Part shown: piece by piece, positions 35,055 through 44,187 of the stretch
Numbering within the stretch: the first letter of the stretch is position 1
How the letters are laid out: the number at the start of each line of letters is the position of its first letter
Assembly (NCBI GenBank): GCA_963708895.1
Contig: CAVPUE010000010.1
Coordinates: 62,001-126,000 of the forward strand
Direction of reading: 5' to 3'
Source of the DNA: Bacillus_BD sp963708895
GTDB lineage: Bacteria > Bacillota > Bacilli > Bacillales > Cytobacillaceae
DNA length: 64,000 nt
Notes under the pieces: model-generated
What the model was told of the DNA's origin: nothing
Database searches by the model: none
Seen by the model: only the letters and a program-made list of their open reading frames with translations
Made by a program: the position numbers and the translations under genes

Positions 35055-38000
35055 CTAATGCAATGCTTCTAAATCAGTATCTGTGAGAAAAACATCTCTC
35101 GGTTTACTACCTTTTGACTCTGATATATATCCATGCATTTCCATTAAATCAATTAATCTAGCAGCACGATTATAGCCAATTTTAAATCTTCTTTGCAACA
35201 AGGAAGTGGATGCCCCGCCATGGTCAACGACAAATTCACAGGCTTCATAGAACAGTTCATCACCATCTTCTTCAACTTGTGCTTTTTTCAAAAGTTCTTC
35301 TTGTTGAAATAAATATTCAGGCTCACCCTGTGTTCTAACATGGGCTACCACCTGATCAATTTCATCATCAGATACAAATGTTCCTTGAATTCGAACTGGT
35401 TTAGATGCGCCATTTTCTAAAAAGAGCATATCACCTCTACCTAGAAGCTTTTCTGCGCCACTAATATCAATAATGGTACGTGAGTCAATTTGCGATGACA
35501 CTGAAAAGGCAATTCTAGTCGGAATATTTGCTTTAATAAGGCCTGTAATCACATCTACAGATGGTCTTTGCGTTGCAATAATTAAGTGAATCCCACAGGC
35601 ACGTGCTTTTTGTGCAATTCGACTTATCGCTTCCTCAACATCTGCTGGTGACATCATCATTAAATCAGCCAATTCATCGATGACAATCACAATATAAGGG
35701 AGTATATCAGCAAATTGCCTATGTTGCTTGGCTAATTCATTAAAACGGCCAATGTCTCTTACACCGGAATGGGCAAATAATTCATAACGACGCTCCATTT
35801 CTTCTACAGCCCATTTTAATGAAGCGGTTGCTGCCTTCACATCCGTTATCACAGGGCTTACGAGATGCGGAATATGATTATAAGGTGCAAGTTCAACCAT
35901 TTTTGGATCAATTAGAAGTAATTTTAATTCATTAGGCGTTGCTTTGTATAATAAACTAATTAAAATCGTATTAATACAGACACTTTTCCCAGAACCTGTT
36001 GCTCCTGCAATTAATCCATGTGGCATTTTTCTTAAATCAGTCACAACCGGTTTTCCCGAGATATCTAGCCCCAATACAGCTGTTAGTGGGGATTCTTTTT
36101 GCTCGAATTCCGTATGATTGATAATTTCACTAATGTTTACAGCTCTGCTTTTTTGATTAGGTACTTCAATCCCAATCGTATGCTTTCCAGGAATAGGCGC
36201 TTCAATTCTTATGTCTCTAGCAGCAAGGCTAAGTTTGATGTCATCTGATAAATTGGTAATCTTGTTAACCTTTACTCCTGGTTCAGGTTGAACTTCAAAC
36301 CTTGTAACCGCTGGTCCTTGTGTCACCTTAACTACTTGTGCACCGACATTAAAGTTTTTCAACGTGCTATCAAGTAGCCCGGCTTGTTCATCAATCCACT
36401 CGTCATTCCCCTCTACAATGAGAGGTGGGTTTAATAAATCGATAGGCGGAAAGAAATATTTTGTTGTTTCTACTTCTTCCATTTCGATCATGTCATTATT
36501 GACTGTATAAAAGGTCTCTTCGTTCTCAGATTCCTTCGTTTCCTCAAGTTTTTCGAACTCTAACACTTGTTGAGCTTCTTGTTCTTGGGGTTGAGTCTTT
36601 TCTATGATCGTTTCTTGCCCAGATAATGGACGACTCTCCTTCATCATTAACTTCTGTTTATCTTGTTTTAGCATAATGACATTAAAGGGAATAGATGATC
36701 TTTCTTTTTGTTGTTCTGAAGCAGGTTCAGGCTCCAATTCAGATTGTATGTCTGATTCATCCTCTTCATGATTGGATTCTATATGATCTTCGTCAGAGTT
36801 TTCAATACGAAATTCTTGTTTCTCTAACGGAAGGACTATTTCTAGATTTTCAGGAAGTTCTTCTATTTCGATCTCATTTACCTCTGGAGTTTGTTCGATT
36901 ACTTCAAGCTTAGTTTCCATTTCTGCTTCATTCGCGACTTCGAGTTCTTCCTTAAATTGAAATGCTTCTTCTATTTCGATTTCAGGTTCCACTAGTACTT
37001 GTTCTAGAGCTTCATGGTTGCTTTCAACCACAGATTCATTATTTATTATTGGCTCTTCCGACAATTCAATAACTGGTTCTTCCATTTCAATCTCAATTTC
37101 TGCTTCATCGGTTGCTTCCAGTTCTTCCTTAAATTGAAGCACTTCTTCTATTTCGATTTCAGGTTCCACTAGTACTTGTTCTGGAGCTTCATGGTTGCTT
37201 TCAACCACAGATTCATTATTTATTATTGGCTCTTCCGACAATTCAATAACTGGTTCTTCCATTTCAATCTCAATTTCTGCTTCATTGGTTGCTTCCAGTT
37301 CTTCCTTAAATTGGAGCACTTCTTCTATTTCGATCTCAGGTTGCACTAGTACTTGTTCTAGAGCTTCATGGTTGCTTTCAACCTCTGCTTTAACTTCATC
37401 TACTTCTATAATTGGTTGGACAACATCATTCATATGATTGATTACATTCTCTGAATCACTGATTGTCACGATTGGTTGTCTCTGAGAAGAATGGTTCGTT
37501 TCTTGAGCAGCCTGCTCTCGTGCTTCAAATGGCTGTAATTCATACTCAATGATTTCTTCTGTACTTTTTTCACTAATCGGTCGTTCCTTAAACCCATAGA
37601 TGGGCGAGGGAATCTCTGACAGTGCAAAAGGTCGCGTTAAGCGTACTTCGCGTTCTGGTGCTTGTTGTTTTGGCGTCTCTCCAGATCTTTGTTTCGGTTG
37701 CTCTTGTTTGTTGACTGATTCTTTTTTCTCTTTCGGTTTTTGATATATATAGGATGGTTCTTTGTTACTTTTCGTTCTTTGTTTTACAAAGAATGGTTCT
37801 ACATCCCGATTTTTTTGTTGATTTTTCGTTTTCGATACGATTTGCTTTGATGACTTTAGTGAAGTGGATCTTTCCTGTTTGCTTCTACTTTGTCTTTTAT
37901 CATATAAAGTCGATGAATCCTTGCTTCTATCGACATGATCTGGGATTAATGGAAAACGAAATTCTCCCTTAGGATATTGGTAGACGATTTTTGCATTTAC

Positions 38001-38129
38001 ATCTTTTCCATTGTCCCTCATTTGTTTTTTTAGGGTCGAACGTTTCTGATCATGATAGTCCGGAACCTCTTCCATTGATTTAGTGTCTTCAGGTTGCAAG
38101 ACCTTAAATAATTTTTTAATCCAATTCAA
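35055..38129 (-). CDS. sftA: FtsK/SpoIIIE-family DNA translocase SftA
   Basis: Soluble septum-associated DNA translocase that moves chromosome arms out of the closing septum. It is 1024 residues, somewhat longer than B. subtilis SftA (952). The N-terminal 550 residues lack membrane helices and are charged, with an acidic tandem repeat at about 250-426. The motor follows: HGLIAGATGSGKSVCIN (Walker A, near 708), IVIVIDELADLMMMS (Walker B, near 808), then the DNA-recognising gamma winged helix in the last 70 residues (LLQRRFKIGYNRAARLIDLME). Start TTG follows AAAGAGTG. Absence of the FtsK membrane domain separates it from SpoIIIE. It precedes murC as in B. subtilis. Confidence 0.95.
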   Translation of the reverse strand: MNWIKKLFKVLQPEDTKSMEEVPDYHDQKRSTLKKQMRDNGKDVNAKIVYQYPKGEFRFPLIPDHVDRSKDSSTLYDKRQSRSKQERSTSLKSSKQIVSKTKNQQKNRDVEPFFVKQRTKSNKEPSYIYQKPKEKKESVNKQEQPKQRSGETPKQQAPEREVRLTRPFALSEIPSPIYGFKERPISEKSTEEIIEYELQPFEAREQAAQETNHSSQRQPIVTISDSENVINHMNDVVQPIIEVDEVKAEVESNHEALEQVLVQPEIEIEEVLQFKEELEATNEAEIEIEMEEPVIELSEEPIINNESVVESNHEAPEQVLVEPEIEIEEVLQFKEELEATDEAEIEIEMEEPVIELSEEPIINNESVVESNHEALEQVLVEPEIEIEEAFQFKEELEVANEAEMETKLEVIEQTPEVNEIEIEELPENLEIVLPLEKQEFRIENSDEDHIESNHEEDESDIQSELEPEPASEQQKERSSIPFNVIMLKQDKQKLMMKESRPLSGQETIIEKTQPQEQEAQQVLEFEKLEETKESENEETFYTVNNDMIEMEEVETTKYFFPPIDLLNPPLIVEGNDEWIDEQAGLLDSTLKNFNVGAQVVKVTQGPAVTRFEVQPEPGVKVNKITNLSDDIKLSLAARDIRIEAPIPGKHTIGIEVPNQKSRAVNISEIINHTEFEQKESPLTAVLGLDISGKPVVTDLRKMPHGLIAGATGSGKSVCINTILISLLYKATPNELKLLLIDPKMVELAPYNHIPHLVSPVITDVKAATASLKWAVEEMERRYELFAHSGVRDIGRFNELAKQHRQFADILPYIVIVIDELADLMMMSPADVEEAISRIAQKARACGIHLIIATQRPSVDVITGLIKANIPTRIAFSVSSQIDSRTIIDISGAEKLLGRGDMLFLENGASKPVRIQGTFVSDDEIDQVVAHVRTQGEPEYLFQQEELLKKAQVEEDGDELFYEACEFVVDHGGASTSLLQRRFKIGYNRAARLIDLMEMHGYISESKGSKPRDVFLTDTDLEALH
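36852..37382 (-). repeat. Three tandem 177-bp repeats inside sftA
   Basis: A 59-codon unit beginning VESNHEALEQVLV and ending EPIINNESV occurs three times in direct tandem (DNA landmarks spaced exactly 177 bases: 37361, 37184, 37007). The first two copies differ by a few bases, while the third diverges in its second half. The encoded segment is strongly acidic (Glu-rich). Confidence 0.95.
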
Positions 38130-38242
38130 ACTAAATCACTCTTTCTATCTTTCTATCATTCTCTATTTTAGCAGTATTTCTCAAAATTACGAGATAAATT
38201 AGTAGAATGATACAAATGTCGGATTTTGCACTTTTGTATAAT

Positions 38243-38282
38243 CAAAGAAAGAAACCGCATAAGAACACGGCTTCTTTCTAAT
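38243..38282 (-). terminator. ytpQ terminator
   Basis: AAAGAAACCG (38248-38257) pairs with CGG.TTCTTT (38268-38277), with T-rich sequence following on the minus strand just after the ytpQ stop. Confidence 0.75.
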
Positions 38283-38295
38283 AAAGAGTGAATCT

Positions 38296-39111
38296 TTATT
38301 TTTCATCAAACTTTTTTTTATTTTTACCTAAAATAAAGATAGGTTCTAATTCCCCATTTTCATATAGAAAGGATAATGCTGTAATTGGCACTCTGCCACT
38401 AGCAAAAAAGCTCATCGTCATTTGCGCGATTATATCATAACCAGTATCGTTTTCAATATCTGCAATAATCAATACATCTTGATGTGGTACAGCGACGGCC
38501 ATCGTCCCTTTTATTTTTTGGCTCATTTCTTTTAAAAAGGCATCATTTAAAATTCTACTTGCATCATAGCCATCATTTTTATTTAGAAAATAAAAGGTAT
38601 TCCCTGCCACCTTATCTTCTTTCAAATCAGTTGAAAGCGAACGTACGTTAAATAGGGCTATTTCCTTGATCCTTGTTTCGTCCCATTTTTCCTTTTCTAC
38701 AAGCTTTTTATCAATCAGACGATAGGTATTGCCAAGGTCAAGCGCATAATAGATACGTGTCTCTGCTGTATGGTCATCATATATAAACGGGATTTCCTCT
38801 TTTGATTGCAGCGGAAAAGAGGTAGATCGAATCACGGGATAGATTTTTTTCTCTTTACCTGTAAGTTCTAAATCTGACTCAAGAGCCTGTAAGCCTTCTT
38901 CGACGTAATAAACAATCTCGTCAATCGCTTTCTCCTTTTGCTCCTGCCACTTCGCTACAATTCCCGGCAATGAGATCGTAATCCCTTTCCCTGTATGTTT
39001 ATTTTCAATCCTTAGTTGATCGTTTTTTCTGTCAAAATGAAATTGTCGATGGGGATGGGTTAACCGACTTTGAAGTTCTTTACTCATTTTCATACTATTC
39101 ATTTTTTCCAT
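38296..39111 (-). CDS. ytpQ: DUF1444 protein YtpQ
   Basis: A 271-residue DUF1444-family protein, recognised from conserved blocks such as KGITISLPGIVAKW (residues about 44-57), DEIVYYVEEGLQALE (64-78), and the C-terminal FASGRVPITALSFLYENGELEPIF. Function is unknown. AGGAGGG lies 10 bases before the ATG. Its place upstream of sftA matches Bacillus subtilis, although ytpR and ytpS that lie between them there are absent. It is followed by its own terminator and preceded by the liv operon. Confidence 0.88.
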   Translation of the reverse strand: MEKMNSMKMSKELQSRLTHPHRQFHFDRKNDQLRIENKHTGKGITISLPGIVAKWQEQKEKAIDEIVYYVEEGLQALESDLELTGKEKKIYPVIRSTSFPLQSKEEIPFIYDDHTAETRIYYALDLGNTYRLIDKKLVEKEKWDETRIKEIALFNVRSLSTDLKEDKVAGNTFYFLNKNDGYDASRILNDAFLKEMSQKIKGTMAVAVPHQDVLIIADIENDTGYDIIAQMTMSFFASGRVPITALSFLYENGELEPIFILGKNKKKFDEK

Positions 39112-39173
39112 TTGACTTTATCCCTCCTCTTTAATTATGACTTGTCTATTATTGTACCGTATGCTTGGAAATA

Positions 39174-39224
39174 AAATAAGCCAGTCACTGATGATTTATT
39201 ACAATCAGTGACTGACTTTCATTA
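39174..39224 (-). terminator. Terminator of the first liv operon
   Basis: CAGTCACTGAT (39182-39192) pairs with ATCAGTGACTG (39204-39214), and the minus strand continues into TTATTTTA. It follows the livF stop. Confidence 0.85.
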
Positions 39225-39271
39225 TACCTGAATTATTGTGACTAGCATAAAATTATCGTTCCTTTTCTGGA

Positions 39272-39970
39272 TTAACTGCTCAACGCCAAGTATTGGTAAG
39301 CAATATTCATATTATTCTGCAGTTCCTCAGGCTGTCCGTGATAAACAACCTCTCCTTTACTTAAAATATATACATCATCCGCAATACTTAGAGCAGTACC
39401 AATATTTTGTTCAACAAACAGCATGGACATGCCAGACTCTTTTAGTTTTAAGAGAATTTCCATAACCTCCCCTACCATTAAGGGTGAGAGCCCTTCTGTT
39501 GGTTCATCTAGAAGCAGAATTTTAGGGTTTCTCATCAGTGCTCTTCCAATGGACAGCATTGATTGCTCCCCACCGCTTAGGGTTCCAGCATGGGATTTTT
39601 CCCTTTCCTTCAGACGAGGAAAAAGCTCAAAAATTCGTTCAAGGTCCCACTCTCCGCCCTTATGATTAGCAAAAACAGTTAAATTTTCTGTAACCGATAA
39701 GTTAGGGAAAATCCGTCTCCCCTGCGGAACAATTCCAATGCCTTTTCTCGCAATTTGATGACTTTCAAGCCCAGTGATATTTTCACCCTCAAGAAAAATT
39801 CCGCCTTGTTTTTTTCCAACAAAACCAATAATCGAATGAATCGTCGTTGTTTTCCCCATCCCATTTCTGCCAAGAAGAGTAACCACTTGACCTTTCTTGA
39901 CCTCCAGATCAATCCCATGCAGGATGTGACTGGCACCATAATAGCTATGAAGTTCCTTCAACTCAAGCAT
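39272..39970 (-). CDS. livF: Branched-chain amino acid-type ABC transporter ATP-binding protein LivF (first operon)
   Basis: One of the two ATPases that power a HAAT-family (LIV-type) importer. The 232-residue protein has Walker A LLGRNGMGKTTTIHS (near residue 33), Q-loop GIVPQGRRIFP, ABC signature LSGGEQSM (near 132) and Walker B ILLLDEPTEGLSP. The extended GRRIFP-type sequence is typical of LivF rather than LivG. The ATG at 39970 overlaps the livG stop and has GAGG nine bases upstream. It is the last gene of the minus-strand operon and is intact, unlike livM of the same operon. Confidence 0.94.
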   Translation of the reverse strand: MLELKELHSYYGASHILHGIDLEVKKGQVVTLLGRNGMGKTTTIHSIIGFVGKKQGGIFLEGENITGLESHQIARKGIGIVPQGRRIFPNLSVTENLTVFANHKGGEWDLERIFELFPRLKEREKSHAGTLSGGEQSMLSIGRALMRNPKILLLDEPTEGLSPLMVGEVMEILLKLKESGMSMLFVEQNIGTALSIADDVYILSKGEVVYHGQPEELQNNMNIAYQYLALSS

Positions 39971-40742
39971 GAATGACAACCTCTTTTCCCATATAAATTT
40001 CTTTTACTTCTGGATCATTTCTTACGTCTTCTGGTTTACCATCACAAATTAATTTTCCAGAATGAAGAACAATAACTCGATCCATATTTCCAAACAATAC
40101 TTCAATATCATGCTCAATCATAATAATCGTTACATCAGCAGGCAATTTATTGATTAACCCAATGATTTGATCAGTCTCTAATTGACTCATCCCTGCAGTT
40201 GGTTCATCTAACAGCAATAGTTTCGGTTCCCCTGCTACAGCCAGAACAATTTCAATTTGACGTTGAACACCATATGATAAATCTTGAACCGTTTTGTGAC
40301 TATATTCAATTAAACCCCATTGGGTTAGAAAATCATCAGCTTCTTGAAATAAATCAGAATAGTTTTTCTTTGTTGCAGGCTTCCACCATTGATTATGTTC
40401 TTTTCTCATACGTTGTAATACGAGTAATAAATTTTCCTTTACTGATAAACCTGTCATTAGATTATTTTTTTGGAAGGTTCTGACAATTCCGGACTGAGTT
40501 CGCTTATAATTGGTCGTTTTATTAATATTTTTACCAAAATATGAAATTTCCCCTCCGGAAGGCTCCAAATCACCAGCAATCATATTAAATAAGGTCGTTT
40601 TTCCAGCTCCATTTGGTCCGATTAGACCAACTTTTTCACCGACTGCCACATTCATTGTGATATCCTCGATGACCTTAAGTCCACCGAACTGCTTAGCAAT
40701 GCCATTTAAGGAGAGAATGATTGAATCCTTCATTATATTCAC
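39963..40742 (-). CDS. livG: LIV-type ABC transporter ATP-binding protein LivG (first operon)
   Basis: ATPase subunit of the HAAT-type importer, 259 residues. Walker A is LIGPNGAGKTTLFNMI (near residue 36), the LivG-type TFQKNN follows, the signature YGVQRQIEIVLAV (near 160) departs from LSGGQ, as is common for LivG, and Walker B is LLLLDEPTAGMSQ. It starts at a GTG (40742) five bases after the livM stop, or at the ATG four codons on. Its end overlaps the livF start. Substrate cannot be told from the ATPase. Confidence 0.93.
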   Translation of the reverse strand: MNIMKDSIILSLNGIAKQFGGLKVIEDITMNVAVGEKVGLIGPNGAGKTTLFNMIAGDLEPSGGEISYFGKNINKTTNYKRTQSGIVRTFQKNNLMTGLSVKENLLLVLQRMRKEHNQWWKPATKKNYSDLFQEADDFLTQWGLIEYSHKTVQDLSYGVQRQIEIVLAVAGEPKLLLLDEPTAGMSQLETDQIIGLINKLPADVTIIMIEHDIEVLFGNMDRVIVLHSGKLICDGKPEDVRNDPEVKEIYMGKEVVIHA

Positions 40743-40747
40743 CGATC

Positions 40748-41738
40748 CTATCCATCTGTTTTAGTTTGCTGCTTTATAGGTTCTAAAATTGCTCTTGTTT
40801 TTTTCTTAAATAATTTAAATTCTGCTTTTCTTATCATCCCAACGATTCCTTTAGGAGCAAATATTGTAAATAGGATAAAAATGATTCCGATAATCATCAT
40901 CCAATTTTCCGTATAGGCACCGATAATGGTTTCCATTAAAACGATAAAGGCTGCTCCAACGATTGGCCCCCATAAAGTTCCAGCTCCACCAATCAATACC
41001 ATGAGTAAAACAGAACCAGACATTGTCCAGTACACATCTGAAGGCGAGATAAAGCTATTAAAAATCACATATAGACTGCCGGCTAAACCGCCTAGAACAC
41101 CTGCAATTAAAAAGCTTAAATTTTTATAAAAAGCGGTATTGTACCCATTTGATTTCATTCTTTGCTCATTTTCTCTAATCCCAATAAACACATATCCTAG
41201 TGGTGAATGAAGCAGTCGATTAACAATAAATAAGATAATCGCAAAAACGACTAGAATAAAGTAGTAAATCAGCACTGGGTTAGAGAGTTCAAAATTCCCG
41301 AACAGTACAGGGGTTGCAATCCCTGATAAACCATTGGATCCACCCGTTACATCCTTCCACTGGTAAACAATAGAGTAGACAATTTGTGCGAATGCAAGTG
41401 TCAACATCAAAAAATAGAAACCATTTGCCTTGATAGCAAAGAACCCCATTACCAAAGCCAGCACTCGCAGATATAAGGACTCCAATCAAAATAATAAGAA
41501 ATATATTCGGACTAAGATTTGATGCAGCGATTCCTGTCGCATAGGCTCCCGCTCCAAAGAAAGCTGCGTGACCTAAAGATATTAGACCCGTTTGACCTAC
41601 TAAAATATTTAAACCTATCGCAAAAACAGCGAAAATAAATATCTCAGTCAAAATATTCACATAATACAATGACAGTACGAACGGAGCAAGCGCCATAATG
41701 AGGAATAATCCCCATCCATAATGTTGCTTTATTTTCAT
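40748..41738 (-). CDS. livM: LIV-type ABC transporter permease LivM (first operon), frameshifted as read
   Basis: Polytopic permease of the HAAT importer, about 330 residues when joined. The N-terminal frame carries several membrane segments and the family motif LNILVGQTGLISLGHAAFFGAGAYA. Between about 41455 and 41475 it shifts, and the family pattern resumes at LALVMGFFAIKANGFYFLML, then GLSGIATP and SVLLMVLIGGAGTLWGPIVGA. Both parts are needed for a working permease, so either the operon is impaired or the sequence has a one-base error. The ATG follows the livH stop at once. Confidence 0.9.
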
Positions 41739-42602
41739 TTATGCCTTCCTCCCTACTAATCCTTGAGGGCGCACTACTAGAACTACAGCCATCAAAGCAA
41801 ACGTAATGATTAAACTTAATTCTGGCACAAGATAACGGCTGAATGTTTCGACAAATCCCACTAGCAAACTAGCCATGAAGGTTCCACTCACTGAACCCAA
41901 CCCTCCAACAACAAGTACAACTAGTGATAAAATAAGGATAGAGAACTCCATACCTGGATAGGTTCCCAGTATTGGTGCACCTAGAACTCCACCTAAACCA
42001 GCTAAAAGACTTCCAAATACAAAAACGAGAGTAAAAACAAGATGAATATTAATTCCTAGAGCGCCAGCCATTTCTTTATCGGATAAGCCCGCACGAACAA
42101 CAGCACCCCATTTTGTTTTTTCCTGTCCATACCATAAGAAAAGAACAATAATAGCGCCAATGACAATCAAAGCAAGTCGATATGCTGGAAATGTAAACCC
42201 TAACATTTCAATCGAACTACTAAGTGCCTCTGGAGGATTTACTGATAATACATCTTTTCCCCAGATCATTGTGAAAAGATCATGGAAAATATAAACTAAA
42301 CCAAAGGTTAACAACACTTGAGAAAGATGGCCTAATTTATAGGTTGGGCGCAGGAGGACAATTTCAATTAAAAACCCTAGTGCAGCAATAATAAGAGGCA
42401 CAGCGAGAATAGCCACCCAAAACGGCATCCCCGCTTTCATGATGACGGAATAACCAATGTAGGATCCTAGCAAGTAGATTGAACCATGAGCAAGGTTTAA
42501 AACCCCGAGTATTCCAAACACAATTGAAATTCCACATGTAATAATAAATAGAAGAAATCCGTAACTTAATGAATTTAACAACTGAAGTAATAATGTATCC
42601 AT
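41739..42602 (-). CDS. livH: LIV-type ABC transporter permease LivH (first operon)
   Basis: Second permease of the importer, 287 residues with about eight hydrophobic segments. The LivH signature is clear: NSLSYGFLLFIITCGISIVFGILGVLNLAHG near the start (residues 10-40) and GLAGLGGVLGAPILG near 210, then GGLGSVSGTFMASLLVG. The ATG at 42602 follows GGAGG, 12 bases inside a longer reading. A strong hairpin separates it from livK, which would keep permease levels below those of the binding protein. Confidence 0.94.
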   Translation of the reverse strand: MDTLLLQLLNSLSYGFLLFIITCGISIVFGILGVLNLAHGSIYLLGSYIGYSVIMKAGMPFWVAILAVPLIIAALGFLIEIVLLRPTYKLGHLSQVLLTFGLVYIFHDLFTMIWGKDVLSVNPPEALSSSIEMLGFTFPAYRLALIVIGAIIVLFLWYGQEKTKWGAVVRAGLSDKEMAGALGINIHLVFTLVFVFGSLLAGLGGVLGAPILGTYPGMEFSILILSLVVLVVGGLGSVSGTFMASLLVGFVETFSRYLVPELSLIITFALMAVVLVVRPQGLVGRKA

Positions 42603-42629
42603 TTTAACCTCCACAAGCTATTATCGTAG

Positions 42630-42670
42630 ATTAGTAGAAAGCGGCGTTTTTTCAGCCGCTTTCTACTAAG
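42630..42670 (-). terminator. Intercistronic hairpin between livK and livH (first operon)
   Basis: A perfect 14-bp stem (TAGTAGAAAGCGGC at 42632-42645 with its complement at 42655-42668) and a nine-base loop. No long T-run follows on the minus strand, so it probably acts as a partial terminator or 3' stabiliser of the livK message. Confidence 0.75.
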
Positions 42671-42696
42671 GTTCGTTCATTTACATATACAAGCGA

Positions 42697-43902
42697 TTAT
42701 TTTCCTGGATCAGCAACATCCGGAATCGTATCAATGACTTTATTTTCTGTTGCACCGTTTTCAACAACGGTTTCCATAATATAGATATTTTGAATAATAT
42801 TATGAGTTTCCTTGTCAAACTTAATCGGTCCTCTTGGGCTTGTTAATTCAACATTTGAAATAGCTTCCACTAATTTCTCTGAATCCGAAACATCACCATT
42901 CAAAGATTCGATCGCTTTCCCCATAATCATGGCTGCATCGTATCCTTCAAGAGATTCAATACTTGGTCTTTGATCAAACTTCTTCTCATACGCTTCAACA
43001 AATGCTTTATTTTCTGGAGTATCTAGATTATAATCCCAGAATAAAGTTGACTTAATTCCTTCTGCAGCCAATTTTTGTTGTGGACGAGTATCCTCAGCGT
43101 TTAACCATCCTGAACCAATTAACGGAATCTTCCCTTTTAAGCCATACTCTTCATATTGTTGAACAAAACGGACTGCATCACTACCTGCATAGAAGGCATA
43201 AACTCCATCAATATCATCTCTATTCATTTTTGCTAGATACGAAGAAAAATCATTATTACCAAGTGGTGGATACACTTCATCAACGATTTCACCGCCGGCT
43301 TTTGTATAAGCTTCTTTAAATGCTTCTGCTACTTCATGTCCAAATGCATAGTCTGCAGCTGTTAAATAAATCTTCTTGCCAACATTTTCATAAGCCCATT
43401 CACCCATTGAATGTCCAATCTGCCAAGAACTGAATGAAGATCTCCAGATATAATCACTTCGTTTGCTACGAACCAAGTCATTTCCACCAGCATGTGAAAC
43501 AAGGTATGGTAGCTTTTTCTTATCTACTTCATCACGAAGTGCATAGGCAACCGCCGTGCTGACAGGACCTGTAAGGATATCAATGTTGTCTTGATCCATT
43601 AATTTTCTCAACTTTCTTAAAGAAACCTGCGGATCTGCCTCAGAATCTTCGTGAATAACCTCAATTTTCTTTCCTGCTATTTCCCAGTTATTTTCTTCAA
43701 AGTATAGTTCCATTCCATTTAATAGATTTTGACCTAATGATGCATATACACCGGTTGTCGGTAATAAAGCCCCAATTTTAATTGTCTCACCATTATTACT
43801 AGATTCATTAGAAGAAGATGAGCTGATTGCTCCAGAACTACACGCTGATAGAAATACCATTAATACAACCAACAAGACTAAACTACTCTTAAAACGTTTC
43901 AT
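42697..43902 (-). CDS. livK: LIV-type ABC transporter substrate-binding lipoprotein LivK (first operon)
   Basis: Membrane-tethered receptor of the importer, 401 residues. The signal peptide ends in the lipobox LVVLMVFLSACSSG, so Cys21 should be lipidated. The mature part is a type I periplasmic-binding fold (IGALLPTTGVYASLGQNLLNGMELYFEE; TAADYAFGHEVAEAFKEAY). The ligand-binding residues are not standard for leucine receptors, and the VSTAVAYALRDE block recalls receptors for aromatic acids, amides or urea. Ligand is therefore open. GGGGGTC precedes the ATG. The upstream region has a promoter, an inverted repeat, a tiny ORF and a cre-like site. Confidence 0.93.
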   Translation of the reverse strand: MKRFKSSLVLLVVLMVFLSACSSGAISSSSSNESSNNGETIKIGALLPTTGVYASLGQNLLNGMELYFEENNWEIAGKKIEVIHEDSEADPQVSLRKLRKLMDQDNIDILTGPVSTAVAYALRDEVDKKKLPYLVSHAGGNDLVRSKRSDYIWRSSFSSWQIGHSMGEWAYENVGKKIYLTAADYAFGHEVAEAFKEAYTKAGGEIVDEVYPPLGNNDFSSYLAKMNRDDIDGVYAFYAGSDAVRFVQQYEEYGLKGKIPLIGSGWLNAEDTRPQQKLAAEGIKSTLFWDYNLDTPENKAFVEAYEKKFDQRPSIESLEGYDAAMIMGKAIESLNGDVSDSEKLVEAISNVELTSPRGPIKFDKETHNIIQNIYIMETVVENGATENKVIDTIPDVADPGK

Positions 43903-43954
43903 CTTTTGACCCCCATATTAAAATTAATTATGATTTTTGATTTTCTGCAAATCT

Positions 43955-43968
43955 AGTTAACGTTTACA
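43955..43968 (-). promoter_or_regulatory. Candidate CcpA cre site in the livK leader
   Basis: The minus-strand sequence TGTAAACGTTAACT matches the cre consensus TGWAANCGNTNWCA at 13 of 14 positions. It lies about 40 bases downstream of the predicted transcription start, a position where CcpA acts as a roadblock. ccpA is in the same window. Confidence 0.6.
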
Positions 43969-43975
43969 ATTCCAT
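43964..43975 (-). other. Three-codon mini-ORF in the livK leader
   Basis: ATG GAA TTG TAA is preceded by TTGGAGG with a nine-base gap, a ribosome binding site as good as that of livK itself. It could be a minimal leader cistron or a ribosome standby site; it may also be chance. It overlaps the cre-like site. Confidence 0.35.
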
Positions 43976-43997
43976 ATTTATATACCTCCAATCATTT

Positions 43998-44061
43998 TTC
44001 AGAATATTATAAAATTTAGTATAATTCAAACTTTTTGGCTTTTCAATCGATATATTCTGAA
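43998..44061 (-). promoter_or_regulatory. livK promoter framed by a 10-bp inverted repeat (first operon)
   Basis: TTGAAA (44046-44041) and TATACT (44023-44018) on the minus strand are 17 bases apart, a good sigma-A promoter. A perfect 10-bp inverted repeat (TTCAGAATAT / ATATTCTGAA at 44061-44052 and 44007-43998) brackets it: one arm upstream of the -35, the other around the start of transcription. This is a plausible operator for looping or paired binding. Confidence 0.65.
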
Positions 44062-44187
44062 TTTTATACTTTTTCAAATTAGTATAAAAATTATTTTTAT
44101 ATTTATTATTTTATTCAATAAAATTTTTATTGGACAAATCAATACAAATGAGTACAAACTTCAGTTTGCACAGTCTTTTATTATAAA
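44062..44187. other. AT-rich stretch upstream of the livK promoter
   Basis: Very AT-rich sequence between the ytoP terminator and the livK promoter. No gene was recognised; it may act as an UP-like element. Confidence 0.4.

Noticed and set aside
36852..37382. Possible CRISPR-like array in the repeat-rich segment
   Set aside because: The units are direct, contiguous, in frame and without unique spacers; they encode a protein repeat in sftA.
36695..37437. Plus-strand Ser- and Leu-rich readings opposite the sftA repeats
   Set aside because: Their composition is the mirror of the Glu-rich repeat on the coding strand, and there is no ribosome site.
40748..41738. Programmed frameshift in livM
   Set aside because: No slippery heptamer or downstream stem was seen at the break, and the paralogous livM in this window is uninterrupted, so an indel is the simpler reading.
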